From positions 1-64,000 of the forward strand of contig NZ_STGK01000009.1 in assembly GCF_004919105.1 (NCBI RefSeq): a stretch of 64,000 bases of DNA. Direction: 5' to 3'. The notes under the pieces are model-generated. The model did no database searches. It worked only from the letters and a program-made list of their open reading frames with translations, and was not told the DNA's origin. A program made the translations under genes and the position numbers. This document shows, piece after piece, positions 27,963-36,404 of this stretch; positions within the stretch are counted from its first letter, which is position 1; each line of letters begins with the position of its first letter. Source of the DNA: Nocardioides sp. GY 10113 (GTDB taxonomy: Bacteria > Actinomycetota > Actinomycetes > Propionibacteriales > Nocardioidaceae).

Positions 27963-28883
27963 GTGAGGACGGACCAGGTGAACGAGGAGCAACGCCAGGG
28001 ACTGCGCGAGTACATCGAGGAGCTGCGCCAGGCCGGGTACTCGGTGCGGGACGGCCACTCCCCGGATCCGGACCTGATCGACCCCCACGGGAACCCGGTC
28101 TACACCTGGCAGGAGGGCTACCCCTACCCGGAGCGCCTCGATCGCGACGCCTACGAGCACGAGAAGTACCGGCTCCAGGTGGAGCTGCTGAAGTTCCAGT
28201 ACTGGCTGGAGGACAACGGCCGGCGGGCCATCGTCCTCTTCGAGGGGCGGGACGCGGCCGGCAAGGGCGGCACGATCAAGCGGTTCACCGAGCACCTCAA
28301 CCCCCGCACCGCCCGGGTGGTCGCGCTGAACAAGCCCAGCGACCGCGAGCGCGGCCAGTGGTACTTCCAGCGCTACATCCAGCACCTGCCCACCGCCGGC
28401 GAGATCGTCATGTTCGACCGGTCCTGGTACAACCGCGCAGGCGTCGAGCGGGTGATGGGCTTCTGCTCCGACGAGGAGTACGAGGCGTTCATGAACCAGG
28501 CGCCGCAGTTCGAGCGGATGCTGATCGACTCCGGCATCCACGTCACGAAGTTCTGGTTCTCGGTCTCGCGGACCGAGCAGCGCACCCGCTTCGCGATCCG
28601 CCAGCTCGACCCGGTGCGGCAGTGGAAGCTCTCGCCGATGGACCTGGCCTCGCTGGACCGGTGGGAGGACTACACGGCCGCGAAGGAGGAGATGTTCCGC
28701 CGCACCGACAAGCGGCACGCCGCGTGGACGATCGTCCGCTCCAACGACAAGAAGCGGGCGCGGATCAACGCGATGCGCTTCTTCCTCGGCCAGTTCGACT
28801 ACGACGGCCGCGACGACGAGGTGGTCGGCAAGCCCGACCCGCTGCTGGTGATGCGCGGCAAGCAGGAGACCGCGGACGAGTAG
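27963..28883 (+). CDS. ppk2: Polyphosphate kinase 2 (PPK2)
   Basis: A 306-residue single-domain PPK2 that transfers phosphate between polyphosphate and nucleotides. Walker A is FEGRDAAGKGGTIKR (about 93-107), Walker B is MFDRSWYNRAGVERVMGF, and the lid region is KFWFSVSRTEQRTRF. Length and one-domain architecture match class I enzymes. The start is GTG at 27963, with a second GTG at 27978 as alternative. A 12-bp tandem repeat (GGAGACGAACCC twice) lies just upstream. A strong hairpin follows the gene. Confidence 0.94.
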   Translation: MRTDQVNEEQRQGLREYIEELRQAGYSVRDGHSPDPDLIDPHGNPVYTWQEGYPYPERLDRDAYEHEKYRLQVELLKFQYWLEDNGRRAIVLFEGRDAAGKGGTIKRFTEHLNPRTARVVALNKPSDRERGQWYFQRYIQHLPTAGEIVMFDRSWYNRAGVERVMGFCSDEEYEAFMNQAPQFERMLIDSGIHVTKFWFSVSRTEQRTRFAIRQLDPVRQWKLSPMDLASLDRWEDYTAAKEEMFRRTDKRHAAWTIVRSNDKKRARINAMRFFLGQFDYDGRDDEVVGKPDPLLVMRGKQETADE

Positions 28884-28912
28884 GCCCGGACGAAGGCCGC
28901 GGACGAACGGGA

Positions 28913-28949
28913 GAGCCCCCGCCGCCGACCGGGTCGGCGACGGGGGCTC
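28913..28949. terminator. Bidirectional hairpin between ppk2 and ureohydrolase gene
   Basis: Arms of 16 nt (GAGCCCCCGCCGCCGA and TCGGCGACGGGGGCTC) pair with one mismatch around CCGGG. It sits between two convergent stop codons and probably ends both transcripts. Confidence 0.8.
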
Positions 28950-28973
28950 GATGCCTCCGGGGTCGGCGGTGGC

Positions 28974-29996
28974 TCAGCCGAGCGCCGACGTCTCGGCGGG
29001 CGCCGTGGCGTGGTCGGCCTCGTGGCGCAGCGCCATCAGCGAGACCAGGTCGTAGGCCACGTGCGCGGCCGCGACGCCGGTCAGCTCGGCGTGGTCGTAG
29101 GCCGGGCTGACCTCCACCACGTCCGCGCCGACCACGTTCGCGCCGGCGAAGCCGCGCAGGATCTCCAGCAGCTCCCGGCTGGTCATGCCGCCGGCCTCCG
29201 GCGTACCGGTGCCCGGCGCGTGCGCGGGGTCCAGCACGTCGATGTCGATCGACAGGTAGACCGGCCGGTCCCCGACGCGGTCGCGGAGCTTCTCCACGAC
29301 CTCGCGGACGCCCTGGTAGTAGACGTCGGAGGAGGTGACGATGCCGAAGCCGAACCGGCGGTCGTCCTCGAGGTCCTTCTTGCCGTACAGCGGGCCCCGG
29401 GTGCCGACGTGGCTGAGCGCCTCGGTGTCGAGGATCCCCTCCTCCACCGCGCGCCGGAACGGCGTGCCGTGGGTGTACTCGGCACCGAAGTAGGTGTCCC
29501 AGGTGTCGAGGTGGGCGTCGAAGTGGACCAGCGCCACCGGGCCGTGCCGCTCGGCAGCGGCGCGCAGCAGCGGCAGGGCGATGGTGTGGTCGCCGCCGAT
29601 GGTGAGCAGGCGTCCGCCGTCGGCGGTCAGGTCGAGCGCCGCGGCCTGGACGGTGTCCATCGCCTCGTTGATGTTGAACGGGTTGACCGCGATGTCGCCG
29701 GCGTCGACGACCTGCGCCGACTCGAACGGCGAGACCTCCAGCCCCGGGTGGTAGGGCCGCAGCAGCCGCGAGGACTCCCGGATGTGGGTCGGGCCGAACC
29801 GGGCGCCCGGGCGGTAGGAGACGCCGGAGTCGAACGGTACGCCGGCCACGACGATGTCCGCGCGCTCGACCTGGTCGATACGGGGCAGCTTGGCGAACGT
29901 CGCGGCGCCGCCGTACCGCGGGGTGAGCGAGGCGTCGATCGGGCCGACGTTCCGCTCGCCGACGCGCACCTCCTGGGGGATCCGTCGCTCAGACAC
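28974..29996 (-). CDS. speB: Arginase/agmatinase-family ureohydrolase
   Basis: A 340-residue binuclear metal hydrolase that splits a guanidino compound into urea and an amine. All six metal ligands are present: His137 (GGDHT), Asp160, His162 and Asp164 (DAHLD), and Asp251 and Asp253 (SIDIDVLDP). It ranks with agmatinases by overall pattern, but the substrate could equally be guanidinobutyrate, guanidinopropionate or guanidine. The neighbouring NCS1 permease, not a polyamine transporter, favours a small guanidino substrate. The gene overlaps the permease stop by eight bases and is last in a three-gene unit. Confidence 0.9.
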   Translation of the reverse strand: MSERRIPQEVRVGERNVGPIDASLTPRYGGAATFAKLPRIDQVERADIVVAGVPFDSGVSYRPGARFGPTHIRESSRLLRPYHPGLEVSPFESAQVVDAGDIAVNPFNINEAMDTVQAAALDLTADGGRLLTIGGDHTIALPLLRAAAERHGPVALVHFDAHLDTWDTYFGAEYTHGTPFRRAVEEGILDTEALSHVGTRGPLYGKKDLEDDRRFGFGIVTSSDVYYQGVREVVEKLRDRVGDRPVYLSIDIDVLDPAHAPGTGTPEAGGMTSRELLEILRGFAGANVVGADVVEVSPAYDHAELTGVAAAHVAYDLVSLMALRHEADHATAPAETSALG

Positions 29997-31605
29997 CGGC
30001 GGGCACCTCCTCGGTCGCGTCGGTCTCGCCGTGGACGGCAGCGGCGTCCTCGGCGTCCTCGGAGACGATCGCGCAGTTCGCGGCCGGACCGGCCGGGACG
30101 AAGCGCGGACCCTCGGGGCCGAACGCGTCGCGCGGCTCGGGGAAGATCCACAGCAGCGCCGGGTAGAGGATCGCGGCGAGGCCGAGGCCGACCGGGATCG
30201 AGAGGTCGATGCCGTTGGCGAGCTCGCCCAGCGGACCGACGAACTGGCCGGGCAGGTTGACGAAGCAGATGCTCATCGCGGCGGAGACGAGCCAGGCGCT
30301 CAGGCCGCGCCAGTTCCAGCCGTGCGCGAACCAGTACCGGCCGCCGCGCTGGCGGCGGTTGAAGACCTGCAGGGCGTCGGTGTCGTACCAGCCGCGGCGG
30401 ACGACCCAGCCGATGGTCATGACGACCATCCAGGGCGCGGTGCAGCTGATGATCAGCACGGCGAAGGTCGAGATCGAGGTGACCACGTCGAAGACGAAGC
30501 GGCCGACGAAGATGAAGCCGATCGCGACGATGCCGATGAGGATCGTCGACTGGACCCGGGTGAACCGGGTGAAGACGCTGGAGAAGTCCAGGCCGGTGCC
30601 GTAGAGGGCGGTGGTGCCGGTCGACATGCCGCCGATCAGCGCGATCAGGCACACGGGCAGGAAGTACCAGCCGGGCGCCACCGCGAGCAGGCCGGTGACG
30701 TAGCCGGTCTCGTAGGTCATGAAGCCGGGGACCTCGGTGGCCACGATGGTCGCCGTGACCAGGCCGAAGAGGAACGGAACCAGCGTGGCGACCTGGGCCA
30801 GGAACGCGGCGGCCATCACCTTGATGCCGGGGGTCTCGCGGGGGATGTAGCGCGACCAGTCGCCGAGGAAGGCGCCGAAGGAGACCGGGTTGGACATCAC
30901 GATCAGCGCGGCGCCGATGAACGAGGGCCAGTAGAGCGCCTGGGTGGCGGCGTCGGCGCCGTCACCGAAGATGCCCGCGTACCCCGGGTCGAAGCTGCCG
31001 CCGAAGGCGATGGCGCCGAGGATGAACAGCGCGGTCGCGGCGATCACGGCCACCTTGTTGACCAGCAGCATGAACCGGAAGCCGTAGATGCAGACGATCA
31101 GCACCAGCACCGCGAAGACGCCGTAGGCCAGGCCGAGGGTGAGGTCGTTCTCGGGCAGGCCGACGGCGCGGTTGGCGCCGCCGACGAGCGCGTCGCCCGA
31201 GCTCCACACCGAGATCGAGAAGAACGCGAACGCGGTGAGCAGCGAGAGGAACGAGCCGACCACCCGGCCGTGCACGCCGAGGTGCGCGGAGGAGGAGACG
31301 GCGTTGTTCGTGCCGTTGCGGGGACCGAAGAGCGCCAGCGGGGCGAGGATCGCCGCGCCGAGCAGGAGGCCGGACAGCGTCGCCAGCAGCGAGTCGCGGA
31401 AGGAGAGGCCGAAGAGGATCGGGAAGGTGCCGAGCACCACGGTCGCGAAGGTGTTCGCGCCGCCGAAGACGAGCCGGAAGAGGTCGAGCGGCGTGGCGCT
31501 GCGCTCCGCGTCCGGGATCGACTCGACGCCGTGCGTCTCGACCTCGGTCGCCTTCGGCGGCGCCGCGTGCACGACGGCACTGGTGGGGGTGGACTGGGCG
31601 TTCAT
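29989..31605 (-). CDS. NCS1-family permease (purine/cytosine/allantoin type)
   Basis: A 538-residue secondary transporter with about twelve membrane segments. After a 40-residue cytoplasmic N terminus come [21 protein letters not shown] and [24 protein letters not shown], typical NCS1 substrate- and cation-site segments. Later, [17 protein letters not shown] matches the conserved D-x-x-R-Y motif of the family. It shares an ATGA junction with the NTF2-like gene upstream and overlaps the ureohydrolase downstream, so it probably imports that enzyme's substrate. That is inferred from context. Confidence 0.92.
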   Translation of the reverse strand: MNAQSTPTSAVVHAAPPKATEVETHGVESIPDAERSATPLDLFRLVFGGANTFATVVLGTFPILFGLSFRDSLLATLSGLLLGAAILAPLALFGPRNGTNNAVSSSAHLGVHGRVVGSFLSLLTAFAFFSISVWSSGDALVGGANRAVGLPENDLTLGLAYGVFAVLVLIVCIYGFRFMLLVNKVAVIAATALFILGAIAFGGSFDPGYAGIFGDGADAATQALYWPSFIGAALIVMSNPVSFGAFLGDWSRYIPRETPGIKVMAAAFLAQVATLVPFLFGLVTATIVATEVPGFMTYETGYVTGLLAVAPGWYFLPVCLIALIGGMSTGTTALYGTGLDFSSVFTRFTRVQSTILIGIVAIGFIFVGRFVFDVVTSISTFAVLIISCTAPWMVVMTIGWVVRRGWYDTDALQVFNRRQRGGRYWFAHGWNWRGLSAWLVSAAMSICFVNLPGQFVGPLGELANGIDLSIPVGLGLAAILYPALLWIFPEPRDAFGPEGPRFVPAGPAANCAIVSEDAEDAAAVHGETDATEEVPAGV

Positions 31606-32036
31606 CGGGTCACCGCCGGGGAGAGGTGTTCGTGGACAGCGAGGAGGGCGTCGCCGACGCGGCGGAAGACGATCGTCTCCCGCTCGGTGACGGTCTCCTG
31701 GGAGCGGGCGCTGTCGCCCGGGAGGTCCCCGGGGACAGAGGTGGTGGTGCGGACGTCGTGGGTGAACACGGCGACGTCGCCGAGGAGCTGGACCTGGCGG
31801 TCGCTGCTGACGCAGGACTCGACCCGCCATCCGTCGGCCAGCCACTCGGCCCAGAGGGTCTCGTAGGCCGCGCGATCGCCGAGCCGCGCGGGCTCGGGAT
31901 GGAAGACGAAGGTCGCGTCCTCGTCGAAGCAGGCGAAGTACGCCGCCGTGTCGGTGGCCGCGAACGCGGCCACCAGGCGGTCGGCCGCCTCGTGCACCTG
32001 TGCGGCGCTCAGCGGCGCCGTCAGCAGATCAGTCAT
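31602..32036 (-). CDS. NTF2-like (AtzH/SnoaL-type) protein
   Basis: A 144-residue cone-shaped NTF2-fold protein: helical start (AAQVHEAADRLVAAFAATDTAAYFACFDEDATFVFHPEP), then beta-strands through VQLLGDVAVFTHDVRTTT and ETIVFRRVGDALLAVHEHLS. The pattern suits the DUF3225/AtzH-like branch, one member of which acts on carboxylated urea compounds; equivalence here is an inference. GAGGAG lies eight bases before the ATG. It is first in the unit with the NCS1 permease and ureohydrolase, and diverges from the Lrp-type regulator. Confidence 0.85.
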   Translation of the reverse strand: MTDLLTAPLSAAQVHEAADRLVAAFAATDTAAYFACFDEDATFVFHPEPARLGDRAAYETLWAEWLADGWRVESCVSSDRQVQLLGDVAVFTHDVRTTTSVPGDLPGDSARSQETVTERETIVFRRVGDALLAVHEHLSPAVTR

Positions 32037-32120
32037 CCGGGGTTCTCCTCGTGGGTGGTCCGGGTCACCCTAAGAAGCGTCACCGTGACCTGCCAAACAT
32101 TTCGATCGGATAACGCCGCC

Positions 32121-32136
32121 CGAATCTTTCGATTCG
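32121..32136. promoter_or_regulatory. Candidate Lrp/AsnC operator
   Basis: CGAATC-TTTC-GATTCG is a perfect 6-bp palindrome in the one AT-richer patch of the 176-bp divergent region. A second TTTCGAT occurs about 25 bp to its left. Lrp-type proteins often bind such spaced AT-rich palindromes near their own promoters. No footprint evidence can be inferred from sequence. Confidence 0.45.
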
Positions 32137-32212
32137 ACGGCACAGCGCTACTTTTCCGGCATATCAGCGTTCGCCAGTAGGATCGCGATGTCCGATCAGC
32201 ACTAGGAAACGG

Positions 32213-33133
32213 GTGGAAAGATTGTCTGGCAAATTCGCGCCCGAGGTCCTGGACGCCATCGACGAGCGGATCGTCTCCCTCCTCGAGCTCGACGGCCGGC
32301 TCACCCACCGCGAGATCGCCGAGCAGGTCGACCTCTCCCGCTCGGCCGCGGCGACCAGGATCCAGCGCCTGATCGGCGAGGGCCACGTCGCCGTGCGCGG
32401 CGTGGCGCACCCCGCCGTCCTCGGCCGGCCCTCCCTGGCCCACGTCTCGATCGCCGTGCACGGCTCCGCCGCGGCCGTCGCCCGTGCGGCGGCCGAGCGG
32501 GAGGACACCGCGTTCGTCTCGCTGGTCGCGGGGCGGTACGCCGTCGTGGCCGAGATCCGCACCGCGGGCCAGGCCGAGATCGAGGCCGCGCTCACCGACC
32601 TGCGCGGCCTCCCGGGGGTCGGTGCGATCGACACGATCCTCTACACCGAGGTCCTCCACGACGTCGCCGGACCGGTCGGCGAGGTGACCGCGGACCTCGA
32701 CGACACCGACCGAGCCCTGCTGCGCGTCCTCCAGGAGGACGGCCGCGCCTCCTACGTCCGGCTCGGCGGGGAGGTGGGGCTCAGCGCCGCCGGCGCGCGC
32801 CGACGCGTGGTCCGGCTGGTCGAGGGCCAGGCGGTCCGGATCGCCGCCGTACGGCGCCACAGCGGCAGTGACCGCCGCAGCGCGATGGGGATCGGCCTGC
32901 GGCTGGCCGGCGACCACCCCGAGGTGCTCGCCGACCTCGCCGCACTCACCCCCGTCGTCTTCGCGGCCCGCTCGGTCGGGCGCTGCGACGCCGTGCTGAC
33001 CGTCAACGCCGCCACCACCGGCGAGCTGGCCGCCGTCCTCGACGCCGCCCGCGCGCACCCCGGCGTGCGCGGCGCCGAGTCCTGGAGCCACCTGGAGGTG
33101 GTGAAGGAGACCTACGCGTCGGTCCGGCTCTGA
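32213..33133 (+). CDS. Tandem Lrp/AsnC-family regulator
   Basis: A 306-residue transcription factor made of two Lrp/AsnC units. The first winged helix-turn-helix is at about 10-60 (IDERIVSLLELDGRLTHREIAEQVDLSRS), followed by a RAM-type ligand domain (about 75-150). The second, more diverged HTH (ALLRVLQEDGRASYVRLGGEVGLSAAGARRR) and ligand domain fill the C-terminal half. Ordinary Lrp proteins are about 150 residues. The GTG has AGGAAACGG before it. Divergent placement suggests control of the NTF2-NCS1-ureohydrolase unit in response to its substrate. Confidence 0.92.
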   Translation: MERLSGKFAPEVLDAIDERIVSLLELDGRLTHREIAEQVDLSRSAAATRIQRLIGEGHVAVRGVAHPAVLGRPSLAHVSIAVHGSAAAVARAAAEREDTAFVSLVAGRYAVVAEIRTAGQAEIEAALTDLRGLPGVGAIDTILYTEVLHDVAGPVGEVTADLDDTDRALLRVLQEDGRASYVRLGGEVGLSAAGARRRVVRLVEGQAVRIAAVRRHSGSDRRSAMGIGLRLAGDHPEVLADLAALTPVVFAARSVGRCDAVLTVNAATTGELAAVLDAARAHPGVRGAESWSHLEVVKETYASVRL

Positions 33134-33138
33134 CGTTT

Positions 33139-33205
33139 CGCGTCGTCACATGCCGATTGGTCGCGCTCCGGCCCAGAACCCGACCGATCGGGATGTGACG
33201 ACGCG
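33139..33205. repeat. Long inverted repeat after the Lrp-type gene
   Basis: Two 25-nt arms (33139-33163 and 33181-33205) pair at 23 of 25 positions around a 17-nt spacer; the core is CGCGTCGTCACAT. It begins six bases after the regulator's stop and may terminate transcription. The arm length and spacer resemble those of the inverted repeat at 18593, although the sequence differs. Confidence 0.8.
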
Positions 33206-33256
33206 TCTCGCCGGCCTGCCCGCGGTGGCTCCGTCGCCGGCCGTTACGGTGACCCG

Positions 33257-34045
33257 ATGCGGATCGCCACCTGGAACGTGAACTCCCTGCGCACCCGGAT
33301 CGACCGCGTCGAGGCCTTCCTCGACCGGCACGACGTCGACGTGCTGGCGATCCAGGAGACCAAGGCCCGCGAGGACCAGTTGCCGCTGATGGGCCTGCAG
33401 GCCAAGGGGTACGACGTCGCGGCGGTCGGCTACAACCAGTGGAACGGCGTGGCGTTGGTGAGCCGGGTCGGCCTCGAGGACGTCGAGGTCGGCTTCCCCG
33501 GGATGCCGGGCTTCGGTGAGGAGTCCGCCGTCGAGGCCCGCGCGATCGGCGCCACCTGCGGCGGCGTGCGGATCTGGAGCCTCTACATCCCCAACGGTCG
33601 CAAGCCCGACGACCCGCACTACGTCTACAAGCTCGACTGGCTGGCGCGGCTGCGCGAGGCGGCGAGCCCGTGGCTCGACGGCCAGACCGCACTGGTCGGC
33701 GACTGGAACGTCTGCCCGACCGACGAGGACGTCTTCGACGTCAAGCAGTTCGCGAGGTCGACCCACGTCACGCCGCCCGAGCGCGCCGCGTTCCAGGCCT
33801 TCCTCGACGACGGGTACGCCGACGTGGTCCGCCCGCACTGCCCGGGCCCGGACGTCTACACCTACTGGGACTACTACCGGCAGCGCTTCGAGCGGAACCG
33901 CGGCCTGCGGATCGACTTCGTGCTCGGCTCCCCCGCCTTCGCCGACCGGGTGACGGGTGCCTTCATCGACACCGACGAGCGCGACCCCGCGCAGGGCACC
34001 GGCGCCCCCTCGGACCACGCGCCGGTCGTGGTCGACCTCGACTGA
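33257..34045 (+). CDS. xth: Exodeoxyribonuclease III
   Basis: A 262-residue AP endonuclease/3'-exonuclease of the EEP superfamily, involved in base excision repair. Active-site segments are complete: ATWNVNSLR (Asn7), QETKARE (metal-binding Glu), GDWNVCPTDEDVFD (Asp and Asn), LRIDFVLGSP (Asp) and the C-terminal SDHAPVVVDL (Asp-His pair). The length is that of the E. coli XthA type. It is preceded by the inverted repeat at 33139 and followed on the same strand by a small membrane protein gene. Confidence 0.95.
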   Translation: MRIATWNVNSLRTRIDRVEAFLDRHDVDVLAIQETKAREDQLPLMGLQAKGYDVAAVGYNQWNGVALVSRVGLEDVEVGFPGMPGFGEESAVEARAIGATCGGVRIWSLYIPNGRKPDDPHYVYKLDWLARLREAASPWLDGQTALVGDWNVCPTDEDVFDVKQFARSTHVTPPERAAFQAFLDDGYADVVRPHCPGPDVYTYWDYYRQRFERNRGLRIDFVLGSPAFADRVTGAFIDTDERDPAQGTGAPSDHAPVVVDLD

Positions 34046-34140
34046 CGACCTGACCAAGCCGGCGCCCACTGGTCCAGACCGCCCGGACGGTGCCGACAAC
34101 ACCGGGACGGGCACGGCCGGCGCCGCTACCTTCTCGCCTC

Positions 34141-34464
34141 ATGGGCGACGCGAGCGAGAAGTACCACCCCCAGCCCCCGGTGTGGCGCAGCGAACCGGAG
34201 AACCGGGTCTGGATCGGAGCCTGGGTCGGCATCATCGCCGCGGTGGTCGGCCTGATCGACGGCGCCGTGATGGCCCTGAAGCGAGTCGTCGCCGACTGCC
34301 CGAACGGGAAGTACTTCCCCGAGGGGACCACCGACTTCACCTGCTACGCGCACCCGAAGGCCGAGCTCGGGATCGCGGTCATCGCGGTGTCGGTCGCGCT
34401 CGGCGTCATCGTCGTGCTCGCCGCCGTCGCGGCGAGCGCCGCCGTGCGGCCGCCGGCCGAGTAG
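34141..34464 (+). CDS. Small two-helix membrane protein
   Basis: A 107-residue protein with two hydrophobic segments (VWIGAWVGIIAAVVGLIDGAVMAL and LGIAVIAVSVALGVIVVLAAVAASAAV). The loop between them, DCPNGKYFPEGTTDFTCYAHPKAE, has two cysteines that could form an extracytoplasmic disulfide. The Met at 34141 is preferred to the Pro/Arg-rich upstream extension. Function unknown. It ends 12 bp from the convergent nagB. Confidence 0.78.
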   Translation: MGDASEKYHPQPPVWRSEPENRVWIGAWVGIIAAVVGLIDGAVMALKRVVADCPNGKYFPEGTTDFTCYAHPKAELGIAVIAVSVALGVIVVLAAVAASAAVRPPAE

Positions 34465-34476
34465 CCCCGGACACGT

Positions 34477-35262
34477 TCAGAGCCCCTGCCACGCCGGCTT
34501 GGCGTCGTACACCTCGCGGTAGTGGTCGCGCCGCGCCAGCAGCTTCGCGGCGCCGTCGTCCGCGAGCACCGTCACGTGCGGGTGCAGCTGCAGCACCGAT
34601 GCCGGGCAGGAGGCCGACAGCGGCCCCTCGACGGCGGCGGCGAGGGCCTCGGCCTTGCCCTCGCCGGTGGCGATCAGCAGCAGGTGCCGGGCGCGCAGGA
34701 TGGTGCCCAGCCCCTGCGTCAGCACGTGCTGCGGCACCTCCTCGACCGACCCGAAGAACCGGGCGTTGTCCTCCCGCGTCTGCTCGGTCAGCGTCTTGAT
34801 CCGGGTCAGGGACGCCAGCGACGAGCCCGGCTCGTTGAAGGCGAGGTGGCCGTCGGTGCCGATGCCGAGGATCTGCACGTCGACGCCGCCCGCCTCCTGC
34901 AGGGCCGCCTCGTAGCGCTCCCCCGCCGTCGCCAGGCGATCCGGCGAGGGGTCGGGACCGTGCACGCGTGACGCCGGGATCCCCAGCGCGTCGGTCAGCT
35001 CGCGGGCGATGGTCGCCCGGTAGGACTCCGGGTGCCCGGCGGGCAGCCCGACGTACTCGTCGAGGTTGAAGCACCGGACCCGCCCGTAGCCGGGTCCGGT
35101 GCCGTCTCGGTGGCGCCGGATCAGCTCGGCGTACGTCGGCAGCGGGGTCGACCCCGTGGCCAGCCCCAGCACGGCGTCCGGCCGGCGTCGGACGACACCC
35201 TCGACCACGTCGGCGGCGAGCGTCGCCACCTGCTGCGCACCGGCGAGCGGCACGACCTCCAT
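34477..35262 (-). CDS. nagB: Glucosamine-6-phosphate deaminase NagB
   Basis: NagB converts glucosamine-6-phosphate to fructose-6-phosphate and ammonia, the last step of GlcNAc catabolism. The 261-residue protein has LGLATGSTPLPTYAEL (phosphate binding), FNLDEYVGL with the catalytic Asp, GIGTDGHLAFNEPGSS, and TRIKTLTEQTREDNARFF. The ATG overlaps the nagA stop by one base (TGATG). It is the last gene of the eight-gene amino-sugar unit. Confidence 0.96.
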   Translation of the reverse strand: MEVVPLAGAQQVATLAADVVEGVVRRRPDAVLGLATGSTPLPTYAELIRRHRDGTGPGYGRVRCFNLDEYVGLPAGHPESYRATIARELTDALGIPASRVHGPDPSPDRLATAGERYEAALQEAGGVDVQILGIGTDGHLAFNEPGSSLASLTRIKTLTEQTREDNARFFGSVEEVPQHVLTQGLGTILRARHLLLIATGEGKAEALAAAVEGPLSASCPASVLQLHPHVTVLADDGAAKLLARRDHYREVYDAKPAWQGL

Positions 35263-36404
35263 CAGCCCATCCCTCCATCGGTGTGGTGCACGACGCGACC
35301 ACCGACCACGGTCGCCACCACGTCCAGCTTCTCGTCGACCAGCGTGACGTCGCCGCGCGCGCCCACCTCCAGCCTCCCTCGCGCCCGGTCGTCGATCAGG
35401 TCGGCGGCGGTCCGGGTGCAGGTGGCGGCCACGTCGCTCAGCGACCAGCCGGTCGCCGCGCGCAGCTCGCGCAGGCACTGCGCCAGCGCGGCGCCGGAGC
35501 CGGCCAACGTGCCGTCGGCCAACCGGACCGTGCCGCCGGCGACCACGACGTGCTGGTCGCCCAGCCGCGCCGGGCCGTCCGGCAGGCCCAGCGCCGCGGT
35601 GCAGTCGGTGACCGCGAGCAGCCGCTCGGGCCCCAGCGCGGAGGCGTACGCCGCCAGCGACGCCCGGTGCAGGTGGTGGCCGTCGGCGATCACCCCGGCG
35701 GTCACCCGCGCGTCGCCCAGGGCGACGCCGGCCGGTCCCGGATCGCGCGCGAGCACCGGCGGCATCGCGTTGCCCAGGTGGGTGACCATCCGGGCTCCGC
35801 GGTCCAGCGCCGCCAGCACCAGGTCCGAACCGGCCGTGGTGTGCCCGATCGAGACCACCACCCCTGCCGCGACCAGCGCGGAGATGACCTCCAGCGCGCC
35901 GGGGAGCTCGGGGGCGATGGTCACCATCGCGACGCCCGCCTGCCGTCTCCAGCCGTCGACGATCTCGGGCGCCGGTGCGCGCAGCCAGCGTGCGGGGTGG
36001 GCGCCCTTGCGCTCCTCGGCGATCATCGGGCCCTCGAAGTGCAGGCCGAGTGGCATCGCGCCCGCCCAGCCGGCGGGCGGGCCGTCACGGAGCGCGGCCA
36101 GCGCACGCTCGCGCGCCTGCGGCGCCGAGGTGATCACGGTCGGCAGGAACGCGGTGACGCCGTACGTCGCCAGCGCGGCCGCCGCCTCCCAGAGCCGTTC
36201 GGGCTCCAGGGTGAGGTCGATCCCCGCGACGCCGTTGACCTGCAGGTCCAGCCATCCCGGCAGCACGGTCAGGCCGGTCGCGTCGAGCACGCCGGCCCCG
36301 GGCGCCGCCGCGGCCGGGGAGGCGATCCTCCCGGCCGCGATCGTCACGTCGCAGGAGGCGCCGTCGGCCGCGCTCCCGCCGCGGATCACCAGGTCGCCCG
36401 TCAT
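35262..36404 (-). CDS. nagA: N-acetylglucosamine-6-phosphate deacetylase NagA
   Basis: NagA removes the acetyl group from GlcNAc-6-phosphate, giving the NagB substrate. The 380-residue amidohydrolase has LPGWLDLQVNGVAGIDLT, LGLHFEGPMI (metal-binding Glu), SIGHTTAG, HLGNAMPP and VIADGHHLH, with the catalytic Asp in LLAVTDCTAA. The start is the ATG sharing ATGA with the kinase stop; the 42-codon open frame upstream lies inside the kinase gene and is rejected. Confidence 0.95.
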   Translation of the reverse strand: MTGDLVIRGGSAADGASCDVTIAAGRIASPAAAAPGAGVLDATGLTVLPGWLDLQVNGVAGIDLTLEPERLWEAAAALATYGVTAFLPTVITSAPQARERALAALRDGPPAGWAGAMPLGLHFEGPMIAEERKGAHPARWLRAPAPEIVDGWRRQAGVAMVTIAPELPGALEVISALVAAGVVVSIGHTTAGSDLVLAALDRGARMVTHLGNAMPPVLARDPGPAGVALGDARVTAGVIADGHHLHRASLAAYASALGPERLLAVTDCTAALGLPDGPARLGDQHVVVAGGTVRLADGTLAGSGAALAQCLRELRAATGWSLSDVAATCTRTAADLIDDRARGRLEVGARGDVTLVDEKLDVVATVVGGRVVHHTDGGMG

